Shown: in pieces, positions 27,143 through 34,624 of the stretch
Position numbering within the stretch: position 1 is the first letter of the stretch
Layout: every line of letters starts with the position of its first letter
Source: Candidatus Devosia phytovorans
Lineage (GTDB): Bacteria > Pseudomonadota > Alphaproteobacteria > Rhizobiales > Devosiaceae
DNA: 64,000 nt
Assembly (NCBI GenBank): GCA_029202405.1
Contig: CP119312.1
Coordinates: 2,237,001-2,301,000 of the forward strand
Direction of reading: 5' to 3'
Position numbers and translations under genes: made by a program
Notes under the pieces: generated by a model
Told to the model about the DNA's origin: nothing
The model's database searches: none
What the model saw: only the letters and a program-made list of their open reading frames with translations

Positions 27143-27576
27143 GTGGTTGGGGCGCTTTCAGTGGTTGGAAACCGAAACCGCCCGCTCACCCGCCGCCCCC
27201 ACGCCTCAGTCAAACTCGCCTCCACCACACCCAGCCGCTCCTGCGCATGGATGAACCGGCTCTCGCCCACCAAAATCCCGCAATGCTTCGGCTCGACCAG
27301 GCCACCCAGCCGGAACAGCAACACCTGCCCCGCGGCCAACGGCCCATGCTCCGCAATCAAAAACCGCTCCGCCGCGATCCGCAGCGCCCCGGCGTTGACC
27401 GGATCGCGCATGTCCGCCCGATAGGCCGGCAACTCCATCGGCTCATCGCCCAGCACCGCCCGCCACACGCCGCGCAACAGCCCGAGGCAATCGCAGCCAG
27501 CGCCAATGGTGGACGCCTGGTGCCGATAGGGCGTGCCGAGAAACGCTCGTGCCGCCACCACCACCGCCGCGCTCAC
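27106..27576 (-). CDS. GTA gp14: NlpC/P60-type cell-wall peptidase
   Basis: This tail-associated peptidase of 156 residues is thought to cut recipient peptidoglycan during DNA delivery. The NlpC/P60 pattern is clear: the catalytic Cys in GAGCDCLGLL (C30) and the catalytic His H98 in KHCGILVGES, with a second His at 110. It starts with GTG overlapping the g13 stop (GTGA). The last residues (about 145-156, PTTVSPRPLSRGPS region) are encoded by a palindromic repeat, so the C-terminus has been replaced or extended compared with the family core, which ends near the RFRFPT strand. Confidence 0.92.
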   Translation of the reverse strand: MSAAVVVAARAFLGTPYRHQASTIGAGCDCLGLLRGVWRAVLGDEPMELPAYRADMRDPVNAGALRIAAERFLIAEHGPLAAGQVLLFRLGGLVEPKHCGILVGESRFIHAQERLGVVEASLTEAWGRRVSGRFRFPTTESAPTTVSPRPLSRGPS

Positions 27577-28463
27577 TTGACCACCGCCCGCCCATCCAGC
27601 GCATCGCCCTGGCGCGGATGGCGCAGCACATAGTCGCTGCCCGGAATATGCGGAAAACCGCGGAAATTGACCGCATTGGCAAAGCGGGTCCGGCAGGTCT
27701 CAAAGCGCCGGTCGCAGCCCACCGTCACCACCAGCATATCGCCCGGCATGACCCAGTCCCCGACCTTCACCCCAAAACCCAGCGCATCGCCTCCAGCCAC
27801 CCGCTGGTGCTGGAGCACACCGTCGCGCAGCCCCGCGCGTTTCCCGTCCGTCCACAATGCGGAACCGAAACCGAACGCATTCTCGGCAAAATGGCCGATC
27901 CCGCTCACCACCACCCTGTGGCTATCCTCCACCGCCATGACAGTGGCAAAGCCCTGCCGCTCCGGCCCGTCCAGCGCCAATCCACAGCGCGCATCGCCAA
28001 CGGTCGCGTCGCACAGCCCCTGATAGATCCGCCCATGCGTGACATTGAGTCCCTGTTGGCCCGAGCGCAGCTCGGCGCGAAACAAGCCGTCCTCACGGAC
28101 AATCTCGCCGATCACATCCACCCGCAACTGTACCCGCTGGCTGACATCGGCCCAGTTGACCCGCCAGGTTTCCACCATGGCCCCGTCATAACGCCCGAGC
28201 AGGATATCCTCTTCCGTGATCGCTTCGGCACTGATCACGCCCAGCACTTCCGAAGTCTCGACGCCCATGCCAAGCTTGCCCGGCACTTCGCTGCCATCGA
28301 GCCCGCTCACCGGTGTGTAATCCGTCCCACCAAAGCTCAGCACCCGATCGTGGTCGGTAAACCCCAGCACCACCCCATCGCGCCGCACCAGCGTCCAGCA
28401 GGTCGCCAGCGTCGTCTCACTCTGCGCGACATGTGCGGCAAAGCCGATCTCCAGCGTCCTCAT
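27573..28463 (-). CDS. GTA gp13: baseplate hub protein (DUF2163)
   Basis: This is a 296-residue baseplate protein of the DUF2163 family. Four cysteines sit in the C-terminal half, in LCDATVGDARCG and VGCDRRFETCRTRF. These match the spacing of the cysteines that hold an iron-sulfur cluster in the RcGTA hub and related phage tail proteins. The ATG overlaps the g12 stop (ATGA), and its own stop overlaps the g14 start. All family features look intact. Confidence 0.92.
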   Translation of the reverse strand: MRTLEIGFAAHVAQSETTLATCWTLVRRDGVVLGFTDHDRVLSFGGTDYTPVSGLDGSEVPGKLGMGVETSEVLGVISAEAITEEDILLGRYDGAMVETWRVNWADVSQRVQLRVDVIGEIVREDGLFRAELRSGQQGLNVTHGRIYQGLCDATVGDARCGLALDGPERQGFATVMAVEDSHRVVVSGIGHFAENAFGFGSALWTDGKRAGLRDGVLQHQRVAGGDALGFGVKVGDWVMPGDMLVVTVGCDRRFETCRTRFANAVNFRGFPHIPGSDYVLRHPRQGDALDGRAVVK

Positions 28464-29080
28464 GGCAAGATCTCCACCAGCGGAATGCTTGGCACCTCGG
28501 CCCCGTCGAAGCTGCTCAGTTCCACGTCCAGCCGGTCCATGTCGAAGCGCACCGGCACATCGAAGAGAAAGCCCGCGGTTACCGAAACACCATCGGCGGG
28601 CGGCGTGGCAAAGCCCACGACACCCGTCGCGAGATCGATCGTCCAGCCACTCAGCAAGTCCAGCCCCGCCACCGCCACGCGCACCGAACCCGAAATCGGC
28701 CGCGTGATCGGCCGCAGATAGGGATCAAAACTAGCGCCATAACGCTTGCTCAGCTGAAACTCCGCGCGCACGCCGTCGCCCGTGCCGATCCTCTGGTCCA
28801 GCGCCGTCGGCACCGCGCCACCGCTGGAAAAATCCAGCCCATCGCGCCACAAAAACCCATGCAATCTGCCGCGCCTTTCCTCGAAAAAAGCCAGCACCGC
28901 CGCCATGTCGGCGCGCGATTTCACCCCATAGCCGGCATTGTAGCGCCGCCGTGAATGCGCCCAGCGCCCATTGCGCTGCTCGCGCCCGCTGGCCAGCGTC
29001 ACCACATCGGTCCGCCGCTCCGGCCCACCCCGCGCGCCCAGGGCGACGTCGAGCGGAAAGCGGATTGCATGAAAGGCCAT
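28460..29080 (-). CDS. GTA gp12: distal tail protein (DUF2460)
   Basis: This 206-residue protein of the DUF2460 family forms the ring linking the tail tube to the baseplate. Recognisable features are the N-terminal AFHAIRFPLDVALGARGGP, the central FEERRGRLHGFLWRDGLDF, and the C-terminal FDVPVRFDMDRLDV. The ATG at 29080 follows a GGAAA-type site next to a repeat element. It is coupled to g13 downstream. Confidence 0.93.
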   Translation of the reverse strand: MAFHAIRFPLDVALGARGGPERRTDVVTLASGREQRNGRWAHSRRRYNAGYGVKSRADMAAVLAFFEERRGRLHGFLWRDGLDFSSGGAVPTALDQRIGTGDGVRAEFQLSKRYGASFDPYLRPITRPISGSVRVAVAGLDLLSGWTIDLATGVVGFATPPADGVSVTAGFLFDVPVRFDMDRLDVELSSFDGAEVPSIPLVEILP

Positions 29081-29097
29081 GATGGATTTCCTTTGGA

Positions 29098-29215
29098 TAC
29101 CCCCACCTATCCTCCCCCTGATAGGGGGAGGGACCGCGTGGTGGATGGGGCAAGAGCGTGGATTAATCTCGATCTAGTCCCTCCCCCTTTTCAGGGGGAG
29201 GTTAGGTGGGGGTAC
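29098..29215. repeat. Palindromic intergenic repeat, family B (copy 2), between g11 and g12
   Basis: Arms identical in design to those at 9319-9433 (CCTCCCCCT and AGGGGGAGG cores) flank a divergent middle. The element lies within the GTA structural cluster, in the gap between the tape-measure gene and g12. Such GC-rich hairpins may weaken read-through. Confidence 0.85.
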
Positions 29216-29220
29216 TCTTC

Positions 29221-29769
29221 CTAACTCGACCGTGTCCCCCGCTTCACCGCCCGCAGCAGCATGGCCGAAATCTCCGCCTCGCTCTGGACGAAACTGCGCG
29301 CATCGCTGGCCGCCACATTGAAGGTCACGTTGACCGCGCCGCCACCACCGGCGACGCCCAATCGTCCATCGGAGCCGCGGGCCAGCGGCATGATTGCCTC
29401 CGGCCCGCGCTCCCCCACCAGGCCTGACGACGTGCCCAGTGGAAAATAGCTCGGCGTCGCGATCACCCCGCCCTTGGCGAAGGGTGTGACTGTGCCGAGC
29501 GCCGGATTGGTCCCGGCAAACAGGGAATTCATAAAACCACCTGCGAGATCGCCGAGCGGTTTGAAGGCGGCTTTCAGCGCGATATCGGCAAAGCCCTGCG
29601 CAATATCGCCCAGCATGGCTTTGAGCGACTTGCCGTCGAGCAGTGCGCCGCGAAAGCCGGTGGACACACTGCGCGCCACGCCGGCCGCCAGGTCCTCGAT
29701 CCGCTCGAGCTCCAGCGACACATCGCCGAGCTCGCGTTCGAAGCCATCGGGAAACAGCTCATCGGCCAT
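29221..29769 (-). CDS. GTA gp11: short tail tape-measure protein
   Basis: This 182-residue tape-measure protein sets the short GTA tail length. It has an N-terminal helical segment (ELERIEDLAAGVARSVSTGF), a central hydrophobic stretch around residues 60-100 (DIALKAAFKPLGDLAGGF), and a Gly-rich region with GERGPEAIMPLARG, a signature of tail tape-measure C-termini. It overlaps the g10.1 gene by 11 bp upstream and is followed by a repeat element. Confidence 0.92.
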   Translation of the reverse strand: MADELFPDGFERELGDVSLELERIEDLAAGVARSVSTGFRGALLDGKSLKAMLGDIAQGFADIALKAAFKPLGDLAGGFMNSLFAGTNPALGTVTPFAKGGVIATPSYFPLGTSSGLVGERGPEAIMPLARGSDGRLGVAGGGGAVNVTFNVAASDARSFVQSEAEISAMLLRAVKRGTRSS

Positions 29770-29950
29770 CGGGAAAGCGCTCCATCAGCATGTCCAGTTC
29801 ACGCCGCCCCAGCGGCGCCCCGCGATCGCCCACCACCGCGCCCCAGGCGGCCGCCAGCTCCCGCGGGCTCATGCGCCAGAAGTCGCGTGGTGGCAGGCGC
29901 AGCACGCCCAGCCCGAAGCGCATCGCCGCCTCCCAGGGAAAGGGCGTCAT
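29759..29950 (-). CDS. GTA gp10.1: tail assembly chaperone-like small protein
   Basis: This is a 63-residue protein with the family pattern FPWEAAMRFGLGVLRLPPRDFW followed by MSPRELAAAWGA, as in the small GTA/phage protein encoded between g10 and g11 (TIGR02216-type). In phages such a reading frame serves as the tail assembly chaperone extension. Its ATG overlaps the g10 stop (4 bp) and its 3' end overlaps g11. Confidence 0.88.
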   Translation of the reverse strand: MTPFPWEAAMRFGLGVLRLPPRDFWRMSPRELAAAWGAVVGDRGAPLGRRELDMLMERFPDGR

Positions 29951-30261
29951 GCTGCCTCTCCAAAGGTTGCCCTCAGCAGGCGCGCCGCGATCTCGGCCGC
30001 GCCCTTCAACCCGCCCTCGATGGCAAAGCGCGCCAGGTCATCGTCGGAAATGTCATTGCCGCCGCCACGCAGCCCGGCGCCCAGGATCGCCGTCAGGTCC
30101 CGCGCCGACACCCGTCCACTGCCGAACCGCTCAGCCAACCCGACGAGATCCCCCGCCTGCAACCGGCTCTCCAGCTCCGCCAGCGCCCCCAGCGTCAGGC
30201 ACAAAACCCTCCGCTCGCCGCCGATCTCAGCGTCGATTTCACCCCGCAGGTGATTTCTCAT
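29947..30261 (-). CDS. GTA gp10: tail assembly chaperone-like protein
   Basis: This is a 104-residue protein of the GTA gp10 family. Features are the N-terminal GEIDAEIGGERRVLCLTLGALAELE and the central region DLVGLAERF, typical of tail assembly chaperone first-frame products. It is coupled to g10.1 by a 4-bp overlap and follows the major tail gene after 9 bp. Confidence 0.9.
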   Translation of the reverse strand: MRNHLRGEIDAEIGGERRVLCLTLGALAELESRLQAGDLVGLAERFGSGRVSARDLTAILGAGLRGGGNDISDDDLARFAIEGGLKGAAEIAARLLRATFGEAA

Positions 30262-30270
30262 GATGATCTC

Positions 30271-30684
30271 CTAGAGCGCCGTAAACGTCACTTCGCCCGC
30301 ACTCTCCAGCGCGAGATCAAACGTCACCTCGCCCGCATGGTCGGCGGCAAATTCGAGTGCCACGATCTGGAACGGGCCCTGCACCGTGCCGAAGTCGGGA
30401 AGCGTCAGCTGCCAGTTGCGGATCGTGCCGGCAAAGAACAGGCTCCGCACCTGCGCATCCGAGGCGCCATCCTTGAACACCCCCGCCCCGCTGACCGAAG
30501 CGCGCTTCACCCCGCCGCCCGCCAGAAGCTCGCGCCAGCGCCCGGCACTTTCCTGGTCGGTCGTGTCGACGCTCGAGGCATTGAAGGCCAGGCTCCGCGT
30601 GCGCAGCCCGGCCACGGTGAGAAAACTACCCGACCCGGTCTGGTCGAGCTTGAGCAACATATTCTTCCCGCTCTGTGCGGCCAT
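30271..30684 (-). CDS. GTA gp9: major tail (tube) protein
   Basis: This 137-residue tail-tube protein has the TIGR02126-type pattern: N-terminal QSGKNMLLKLD, then AFNASSVDTTDQESAGRWRELLAGGG and the C-terminal FAADHAGEVTFDLALESAGEVTF. It is predicted to be all-beta and to polymerise as hexameric rings. It lies between the tail-terminator and gp10 genes, as in RcGTA. Confidence 0.94.
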   Translation of the reverse strand: MAAQSGKNMLLKLDQTGSGSFLTVAGLRTRSLAFNASSVDTTDQESAGRWRELLAGGGVKRASVSGAGVFKDGASDAQVRSLFFAGTIRNWQLTLPDFGTVQGPFQIVALEFAADHAGEVTFDLALESAGEVTFTAL

Positions 30685-30696
30685 TTTTTGGTCCTT

Positions 30697-31095
30697 TCAG
30701 ATTGGCTCGGAGAAAAACCGCAGTGTCACTGCGGCGCGCGCCAGGCCGCTGTTGCGGTCGATCATCGTTTCCGTGCGCAGATGATCGCGATGCGTCACGA
30801 CGATGCCGGTCGCCACAAAGCTCTCGGCCACCGCTGCCACCCTTTCGGCCATATCCAGCGCCCGCTTGCGGCTCGGCTGGTCGCTCCAACAATGGATCAG
30901 CAGCCGGTGCTCCAGCACTGGCGCCAGGTCGCCATCCCTTGCGATCCCGTCATGCCGGGCAATCACCACATAGGGCGCCGCCCGCCCCTTGGGCACGGCA
31001 TCGAAAACACCCTCCGCGCCCACCAGCGCCACCAGTTCAGCATCCGCCCGGAGCGCCATCACCAGCGCCCCCTGCAACAGTGCAATCGCCTGCAT
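30697..31095 (-). CDS. GTA gp8: tail terminator (DUF3168)
   Basis: This 132-residue protein caps the tail tube at the head-tail joint. The family pattern begins MQAIALLQGALVMALRAD and includes AAPYVVIARHD and LIHCWSDQPSRKRALDMAERV. The ATG at 31095 lies 4 bp after the g7 stop; an upstream in-frame start would overlap g7 heavily and is rejected. Confidence 0.92.
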   Translation of the reverse strand: MQAIALLQGALVMALRADAELVALVGAEGVFDAVPKGRAAPYVVIARHDGIARDGDLAPVLEHRLLIHCWSDQPSRKRALDMAERVAAVAESFVATGIVVTHRDHLRTETMIDRNSGLARAAVTLRFFSEPI

Positions 31096-31099
31096 CGCC

Positions 31100-31441
31100 C
31101 TACCCCGTGAAACTGGTCTCGCTGCAGGCGCAGCTGAGATAGGCCTTGCGGCCATTGAGATCTGCCGCGCTCACCACATCCAGATTGCGCCCGCGATAGA
31201 CGATGCGGTCGCCCGGCCGCACGTCATTGCGAAAGCGCAGCACTACGGCATGCGAAATTTCCACCGCCCTGCCATCCATGCTGGTGCCCTGCCGCCCGGC
31301 GAGACTACGCACCCGCGCCCAGAGGTCGCTGATCGGCACGAAGAGCGCCACCTGCCCGCCCTCCTCCTCGTCCATGGTTTCCCGGCGTCGCAACTGCACC
31401 CGGTCGGTCAGCGTGCCGAAGGGCGGGATATCCCCGCTCAC
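31100..31441 (-). CDS. GTA gp7: head closure (stopper) protein
   Basis: This 113-residue protein of the SPP1 gp16/HK97 gp7 head-tail adaptor family follows the pattern LTDRVQLRRRE, LWARVRSLAGRQ, VVLRFRNDVRPGDRIVYRGRNLDV. It starts with GTG overlapping the g6 stop (GTGA). The protein seals the portal-connector channel after packaging. A similar fold pattern occurs in the divergent gene at 39663. Confidence 0.92.
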   Translation of the reverse strand: MSGDIPPFGTLTDRVQLRRRETMDEEEGGQVALFVPISDLWARVRSLAGRQGTSMDGRAVEISHAVVLRFRNDVRPGDRIVYRGRNLDVVSAADLNGRKAYLSCACSETSFTG

Positions 31442-32004
31442 AGCCGCACCCGCTTGTACTGGCCGACCATGCGATCAAAGCTCGACGGCACCAGAGCACC
31501 TGAACCAGCCACGATCACCGCGTCGCGATGCTCGAACCAATAGGCCACCAGCATCAGGATCGCCTGGCGAATGTCCGCTGGCACATTGCCCGGCTCGACA
31601 CCGAACCCGGCGACATAGTCCACCTCGATCCCCTGCCGCTCCCGCAGCACGGGCATGCCGGTTACCAGTGATGGCAACAGCAGCCGATCCGGCTCGCTCA
31701 AAAACTGCCCCAGCGGCACCACATGCGCCGCGCCGCCTACGTCAAAAGCGGTGATCTCCGTCACCGCCATGAAAGGCGTCACGGGAAGCCGCAGCTGGCC
31801 GTCCCCCGGCCAGTCATCCAGCACCAGCCGCCAGCCCTGCGCCACCAGCGCCCGCCCGGTCACGCCCTCGACATGCAACCGCGCCGCCCCGATCAGTGTC
31901 GTGATCAGCGCATCCTCGGTCGTGTCATCGAGCTTGAGAAACGCCCTCGCCTCGCCAAGCGAAACCGGCTCCTCCGCGGGCCCCGCGAGAAGGTATGAAA
32001 TCAT
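31438..32004 (-). CDS. GTA gp6: head-tail connector
   Basis: This 188-residue connector protein binds below the portal. Family features are EEPVSLGEARAFLKLDD near the N-terminus, LIGAARLHVEGVTGRALV, and PADIRQAILMLVAYWFEHR near the C-terminus. It follows the capsid gene after a 225-bp gap that carries a repeat element. It is coupled to g7. Confidence 0.94.
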   Translation of the reverse strand: MISYLLAGPAEEPVSLGEARAFLKLDDTTEDALITTLIGAARLHVEGVTGRALVAQGWRLVLDDWPGDGQLRLPVTPFMAVTEITAFDVGGAAHVVPLGQFLSEPDRLLLPSLVTGMPVLRERQGIEVDYVAGFGVEPGNVPADIRQAILMLVAYWFEHRDAVIVAGSGALVPSSFDRMVGQYKRVRL

Positions 32005-32048
32005 GTTTTTGGCCTTTTGGTTTTGCTTGTCGCTGAACCCTCAGTCGA

Positions 32049-32202
32049 CAACCCTCTCCCCTTGAGGGAGAGGGACAGGAAATCCGCGTTCAGCGGATTT
32101 CCAGGGTGAGGGGTTGGCACCGCAAACTGAGTGCCTAAGCAGAGAACCCCTCATCCGTCTCGGCTTCGCCGAGCCACCTTCTCCCTCAAGGGGAGAAGGT
32201 TG
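32049..32202. repeat. Palindromic intergenic repeat, family C, between capsid and connector genes
   Basis: The outer arms (CTCTCCCCTTGAGGGAGAG at the left, and CTCCCTCAAGGGGAGAAGG at the right) are inverted copies. Inside are smaller hairpins: AAATCCGC/GCGGATTT and CTCGGCTTCGCCGAG. It is the third palindromic element within the GTA cluster and fills most of the gap between g5 and g6. The structure resembles the mosaic palindromic elements of rhizobia, judged by design only. Confidence 0.85.
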
Positions 32203-32229
32203 AGACCGAGTGTGTGGACGCGCCGGCGT

Positions 32230-33450
32230 TCAGCTGACAGCAAACTTCAGCAGCTTGATCGCATCGTAGTCCGCAATCCCGCCACCAACCCGCTTGGTCG
32301 TATAAAACAGCACATAGGGCTTGCTGCTGAACGGGTCGCGCAGCACGCTCACCCCCTGGCGGTCGACGATCAGATACCCCCGCTTGAAATCGCCAAAGGC
32401 AATCGACATCGACCCCGCCGCAATCCCGGGCATGTCCTCGGCCTCGACCAGGTCAAAGCCCATGAACCTTGCCTTGCCATCGGCCGTCGCTGCCGGCTGC
32501 CACAGGTAGTTCCCGTCCGCATCCTTGAGCTTGCGCAGGGTCCCTTGCGTCTTGCGGTTCATCACCCAGCTGGCATTCTGCCGATAACCAGCCTTGAGCG
32601 CATAGACCAGATCGATCAGCACATCGCTGGCACTGGTTGCCGGCAGCGCACCCGCCACGCCGGTCGGCACATAGCCGAGGTTTCCCCAGCTCCAGTTGAT
32701 CTCGTTGACCGCAGTTGCCGCCAGGAACCCCGTCGGCTTGTTGACGCCATTGCCAGTGACGAAGGCCGTGGTTTCCTGCGCCGCAAAGGCCGCATTGACC
32801 TCTTCGGCGATCCACTGGCCGACATCCACCGCCGCATCGTCGAGGAAGGCCGATGTCGCCGCCGGCATGGCATAGAGTTCCATGGTCGGATAGCTGAGCT
32901 CGGCCAGGGTCTGGCTATTGGTCACCGGCCGCGCCGCCGTTTCGCCGACCCAGCCCACCTGCGGCCCGGTGACCGAAATCGGCCGCTTGTAGACCGCGCC
33001 ACTCACCTGCCGCACGCCGGCAATGGCGCGGATCGGCGATACCGCCGTCATCAGCCTGGTGATCTCGGTCTCGGTCTCGGGCGGCACCACATAGCCGCCA
33101 TCGGCATTGACGCCGATCTGCAGCGCCTTTTCCTCGCCGCGCTTGACGTAGGACGCGAAAGCCGCCTTGTATTCGCCGCCGAGCGACGCCGCCTTGCCAT
33201 CGAGCGCCGGACGGGCGCGCTCCAGCGCCACGCGGTCGAGCGCCGCCTTCTGCCCGTCGAGCACGGCGTTCAGCCGATCCAGCTTGCCTTCGAGCAGCGT
33301 ATCGGCCGAGCCGCGCTTTTCGATCTCGGCGATGCGCTGGTCATTGGTGCGCTTGAATTCCTCGAAGGCGCCGGAAAATTCGGCGAAGAGCGCAGCAATG
33401 TCGCTCCCCGCGCCGGCCTTGGTTTCAAGGCCGTCACTGGTCATGTCCAT
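32230..33450 (-). CDS. GTA gp5: major capsid protein (HK97 fold)
   Basis: This 406-residue major capsid protein has an N-terminal helical scaffold-like delta region (about 1-105, rich in coiled coil: DIAALFAEFSGAFEEFKR). The mature HK97 body follows, with DGGYVVPPETETEITRLM and the SFGD-type region AFGDFKRGYLIVDRQG, ending in VGGGIADYDAIKLLKF. The gp4 protease presumably removes the N-terminal region. The ATG at 33450 lies behind an AGGA site; the frame upstream is open but overlaps g4. Confidence 0.95.
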   Translation of the reverse strand: MDMTSDGLETKAGAGSDIAALFAEFSGAFEEFKRTNDQRIAEIEKRGSADTLLEGKLDRLNAVLDGQKAALDRVALERARPALDGKAASLGGEYKAAFASYVKRGEEKALQIGVNADGGYVVPPETETEITRLMTAVSPIRAIAGVRQVSGAVYKRPISVTGPQVGWVGETAARPVTNSQTLAELSYPTMELYAMPAATSAFLDDAAVDVGQWIAEEVNAAFAAQETTAFVTGNGVNKPTGFLAATAVNEINWSWGNLGYVPTGVAGALPATSASDVLIDLVYALKAGYRQNASWVMNRKTQGTLRKLKDADGNYLWQPAATADGKARFMGFDLVEAEDMPGIAAGSMSIAFGDFKRGYLIVDRQGVSVLRDPFSSKPYVLFYTTKRVGGGIADYDAIKLLKFAVS

Positions 33451-33463
33451 CTGTTTGGATATC

Positions 33464-33940
33464 CTATCGGTTACGGATAGCGTCGGTCGCCGCCACAATG
33501 GCAGCGCCGGTGGAAAGCGAGGCCGGCGCGATGCGCGCCGCCTCCATCATCGGAAAGGTGACGATCGAGATTTCAAACAACTCGATCTGCCAGAGTTTGC
33601 GCGTGCCCCCCTCGCGGGTCGCCCTGACGGTGCGGAAGCCGATGGACAAACCATCCAGCGCCCCCTGCGCGATCAGCCTGCGCAGCGCATCCGCGCGCTC
33701 GACCCCCGGCACCAGCCGCCCGGCAACGAACAGCCCATGCCCATCCTCGGCAATGGTCTCCCAGATGCCGACCGGCTCCTTGGGATCATGCTGGAACAGC
33801 ATGCGGACGCGGTCGCGCCGCTTGCCGAGGCTTTTGGCAAAGGCCCCCGGCATGACCACGTCGCCACCGCTGTCGAGAATATTGAACAGGCTGGCATAGC
33901 CCGAAAACCGTCCATCCGCCTCGATGGCAATGGCGCCCAT
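33464..33940 (-). CDS. GTA gp4: prohead protease
   Basis: This 158-residue HK97-type prohead protease matures the capsid. It has GYASLFNILDSGGDVVMPGAF, the catalytic His region FQHDP, the catalytic Ser region LDGLSIGFR, and the conserved WQIELFEISIVTFPM. All expected residues are present. The ATG touches the stop of a 38-residue gene upstream (TGATG), so the two are translationally coupled. Confidence 0.94.
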   Translation of the reverse strand: MGAIAIEADGRFSGYASLFNILDSGGDVVMPGAFAKSLGKRRDRVRMLFQHDPKEPVGIWETIAEDGHGLFVAGRLVPGVERADALRRLIAQGALDGLSIGFRTVRATREGGTRKLWQIELFEISIVTFPMMEAARIAPASLSTGAAIVAATDAIRNR

Positions 33941-34056
33941 CAGCGCTTGCCCGGCTTGGCTGACACTGGCTTGGTCTTGGCCAAAGTCCCCGCCAGGTTC
34001 CAGGCAAATTGCCGGAACGTCTGCTGCGCATTCTCGCGATTTGGCTTGTTTGCCAT
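33940..34056 (-). CDS. Small basic protein between g3.5 and the prohead protease
   Basis: This is a 38-residue frame starting MANKPNRENAQQTF and ending SAKPGKR. It is strongly basic, with a tryptophan helix (FRQFAWNLAGTLAK) in the middle. It has a good upstream site (AAGGAGG, 7 nt before the ATG), begins 4 bp after the g3.5 stop, and its stop overlaps the g4 start (TGATG). Position and coupling argue it is real. I know no characterised homologue; a capsid-assembly accessory is possible. Confidence 0.7.
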   Translation of the reverse strand: MANKPNRENAQQTFRQFAWNLAGTLAKTKPVSAKPGKR

Positions 34057-34060
34057 GGCT

Positions 34061-34249
34061 TTAGTCCTCCTTGCGAAACAGGCGATTCAAATTGGCGATC
34101 TCCTGCACGAAGTCGTTGAAGTGTTGATTCACCTTGGCCATCTCGCGCAGGCTCCAGACGAGGAGCCCCGAAGCCCCGCTGGCCCAGAGAAACAGCGCAA
34201 GATGGGCGAGGTCGCCCCGCTCGATGACGGTTTTGGTCAGGTCGTCCAT
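34061..34249 (-). CDS. GTA gp3.5-like small membrane protein
   Basis: This is a 62-residue protein starting MDDLTKTVIERGDLAH, with one hydrophobic segment (ALFLWASGASGLLVWSL, about 16-34) and a charged helical tail. The strong site GGAGGGAGC lies just before the ATG. Its place between portal and protease corresponds to orf g3.5 of RcGTA, and the N-terminal pattern ERGDLAHLALFLW is what I associate with that family. Its role is unknown; a holin- or spanin-like or assembly function is conceivable. Confidence 0.75.
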   Translation of the reverse strand: MDDLTKTVIERGDLAHLALFLWASGASGLLVWSLREMAKVNQHFNDFVQEIANLNRLFRKED

Positions 34250-34260
34250 TGCTCCCTCCG

Positions 34261-34294
34261 GGCAAAGAAAAGGCCCGCCGAAGGGGCGGGCCTT
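34261..34294 (-). terminator. Intrinsic terminator between the toxin cassette and the capsid genes
   Basis: A perfect 10-bp GC-rich stem (34270-34279 with 34285-34294) closes a 5-nt loop and is followed on the minus strand by TTTTCTTT. This fits a Rho-independent terminator. It lies 35 bp after the last cassette gene and directly before the ribosome site of g3.5, so it would stop transcripts coming from terminase and portal. Confidence 0.8.
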
Positions 34295-34328
34295 GGGTTT
34301 CATGCATAGCTGGCAGATGGCCTCGGCC

Positions 34329-34622
34329 CTAAAGCCGACGTCGGATCAGCCCGAAAAGAGAGTCGATATGAGCAGCCGAGGTGAAGCCGAAATCCGCCTT
34401 TGACCGTCGCCACAGATCTAAAAGACGGTCGCCCGAATTGGGCAGGATAAGCACCTTGTCCAAGAAGCCGGCCAGTTCTCGGCGTTCCTCCTCCGACAGA
34501 CCCATCACGAGATAGTCCGCAAGCGCCGTGTCCTTTGCTTCGACGAAGTCGAGAACGTCCTGATGAAACCGCATGGCGATAGCCCAGAAGCTTGCGGGCG
34601 CATCCGGCGCATCATTAGCCAT
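34329..34622 (-). CDS. Putative immunity-type protein of the cassette inside the GTA cluster
   Basis: This is a 97-residue soluble helical protein starting MANDAPDAPASFWAIAM. The pattern (DVLDFVEAKDTALADYLVMG, then EEERRELAGFLDKVL, then LLDLWRRSKADFGF) resembles small helical immunity proteins of contact-dependent or polymorphic toxin systems, by pattern only. Its ATG lies 2 bp after the preceding stop (34625), so it is co-translated with the two upstream cassette genes. An intrinsic terminator follows. Confidence 0.65.
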   Translation of the reverse strand: MANDAPDAPASFWAIAMRFHQDVLDFVEAKDTALADYLVMGLSEEERRELAGFLDKVLILPNSGDRLLDLWRRSKADFGFTSAAHIDSLFGLIRRRL

Positions 34623-34624
34623 AC

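Noticed and set aside
24774..27254. Very long plus-strand open frame opposite gp15
   Set aside because: It is a GC-driven shadow of gp15 on the other strand: composition is biased to Arg, Pro and His, there is no ribosome site, and no family pattern.
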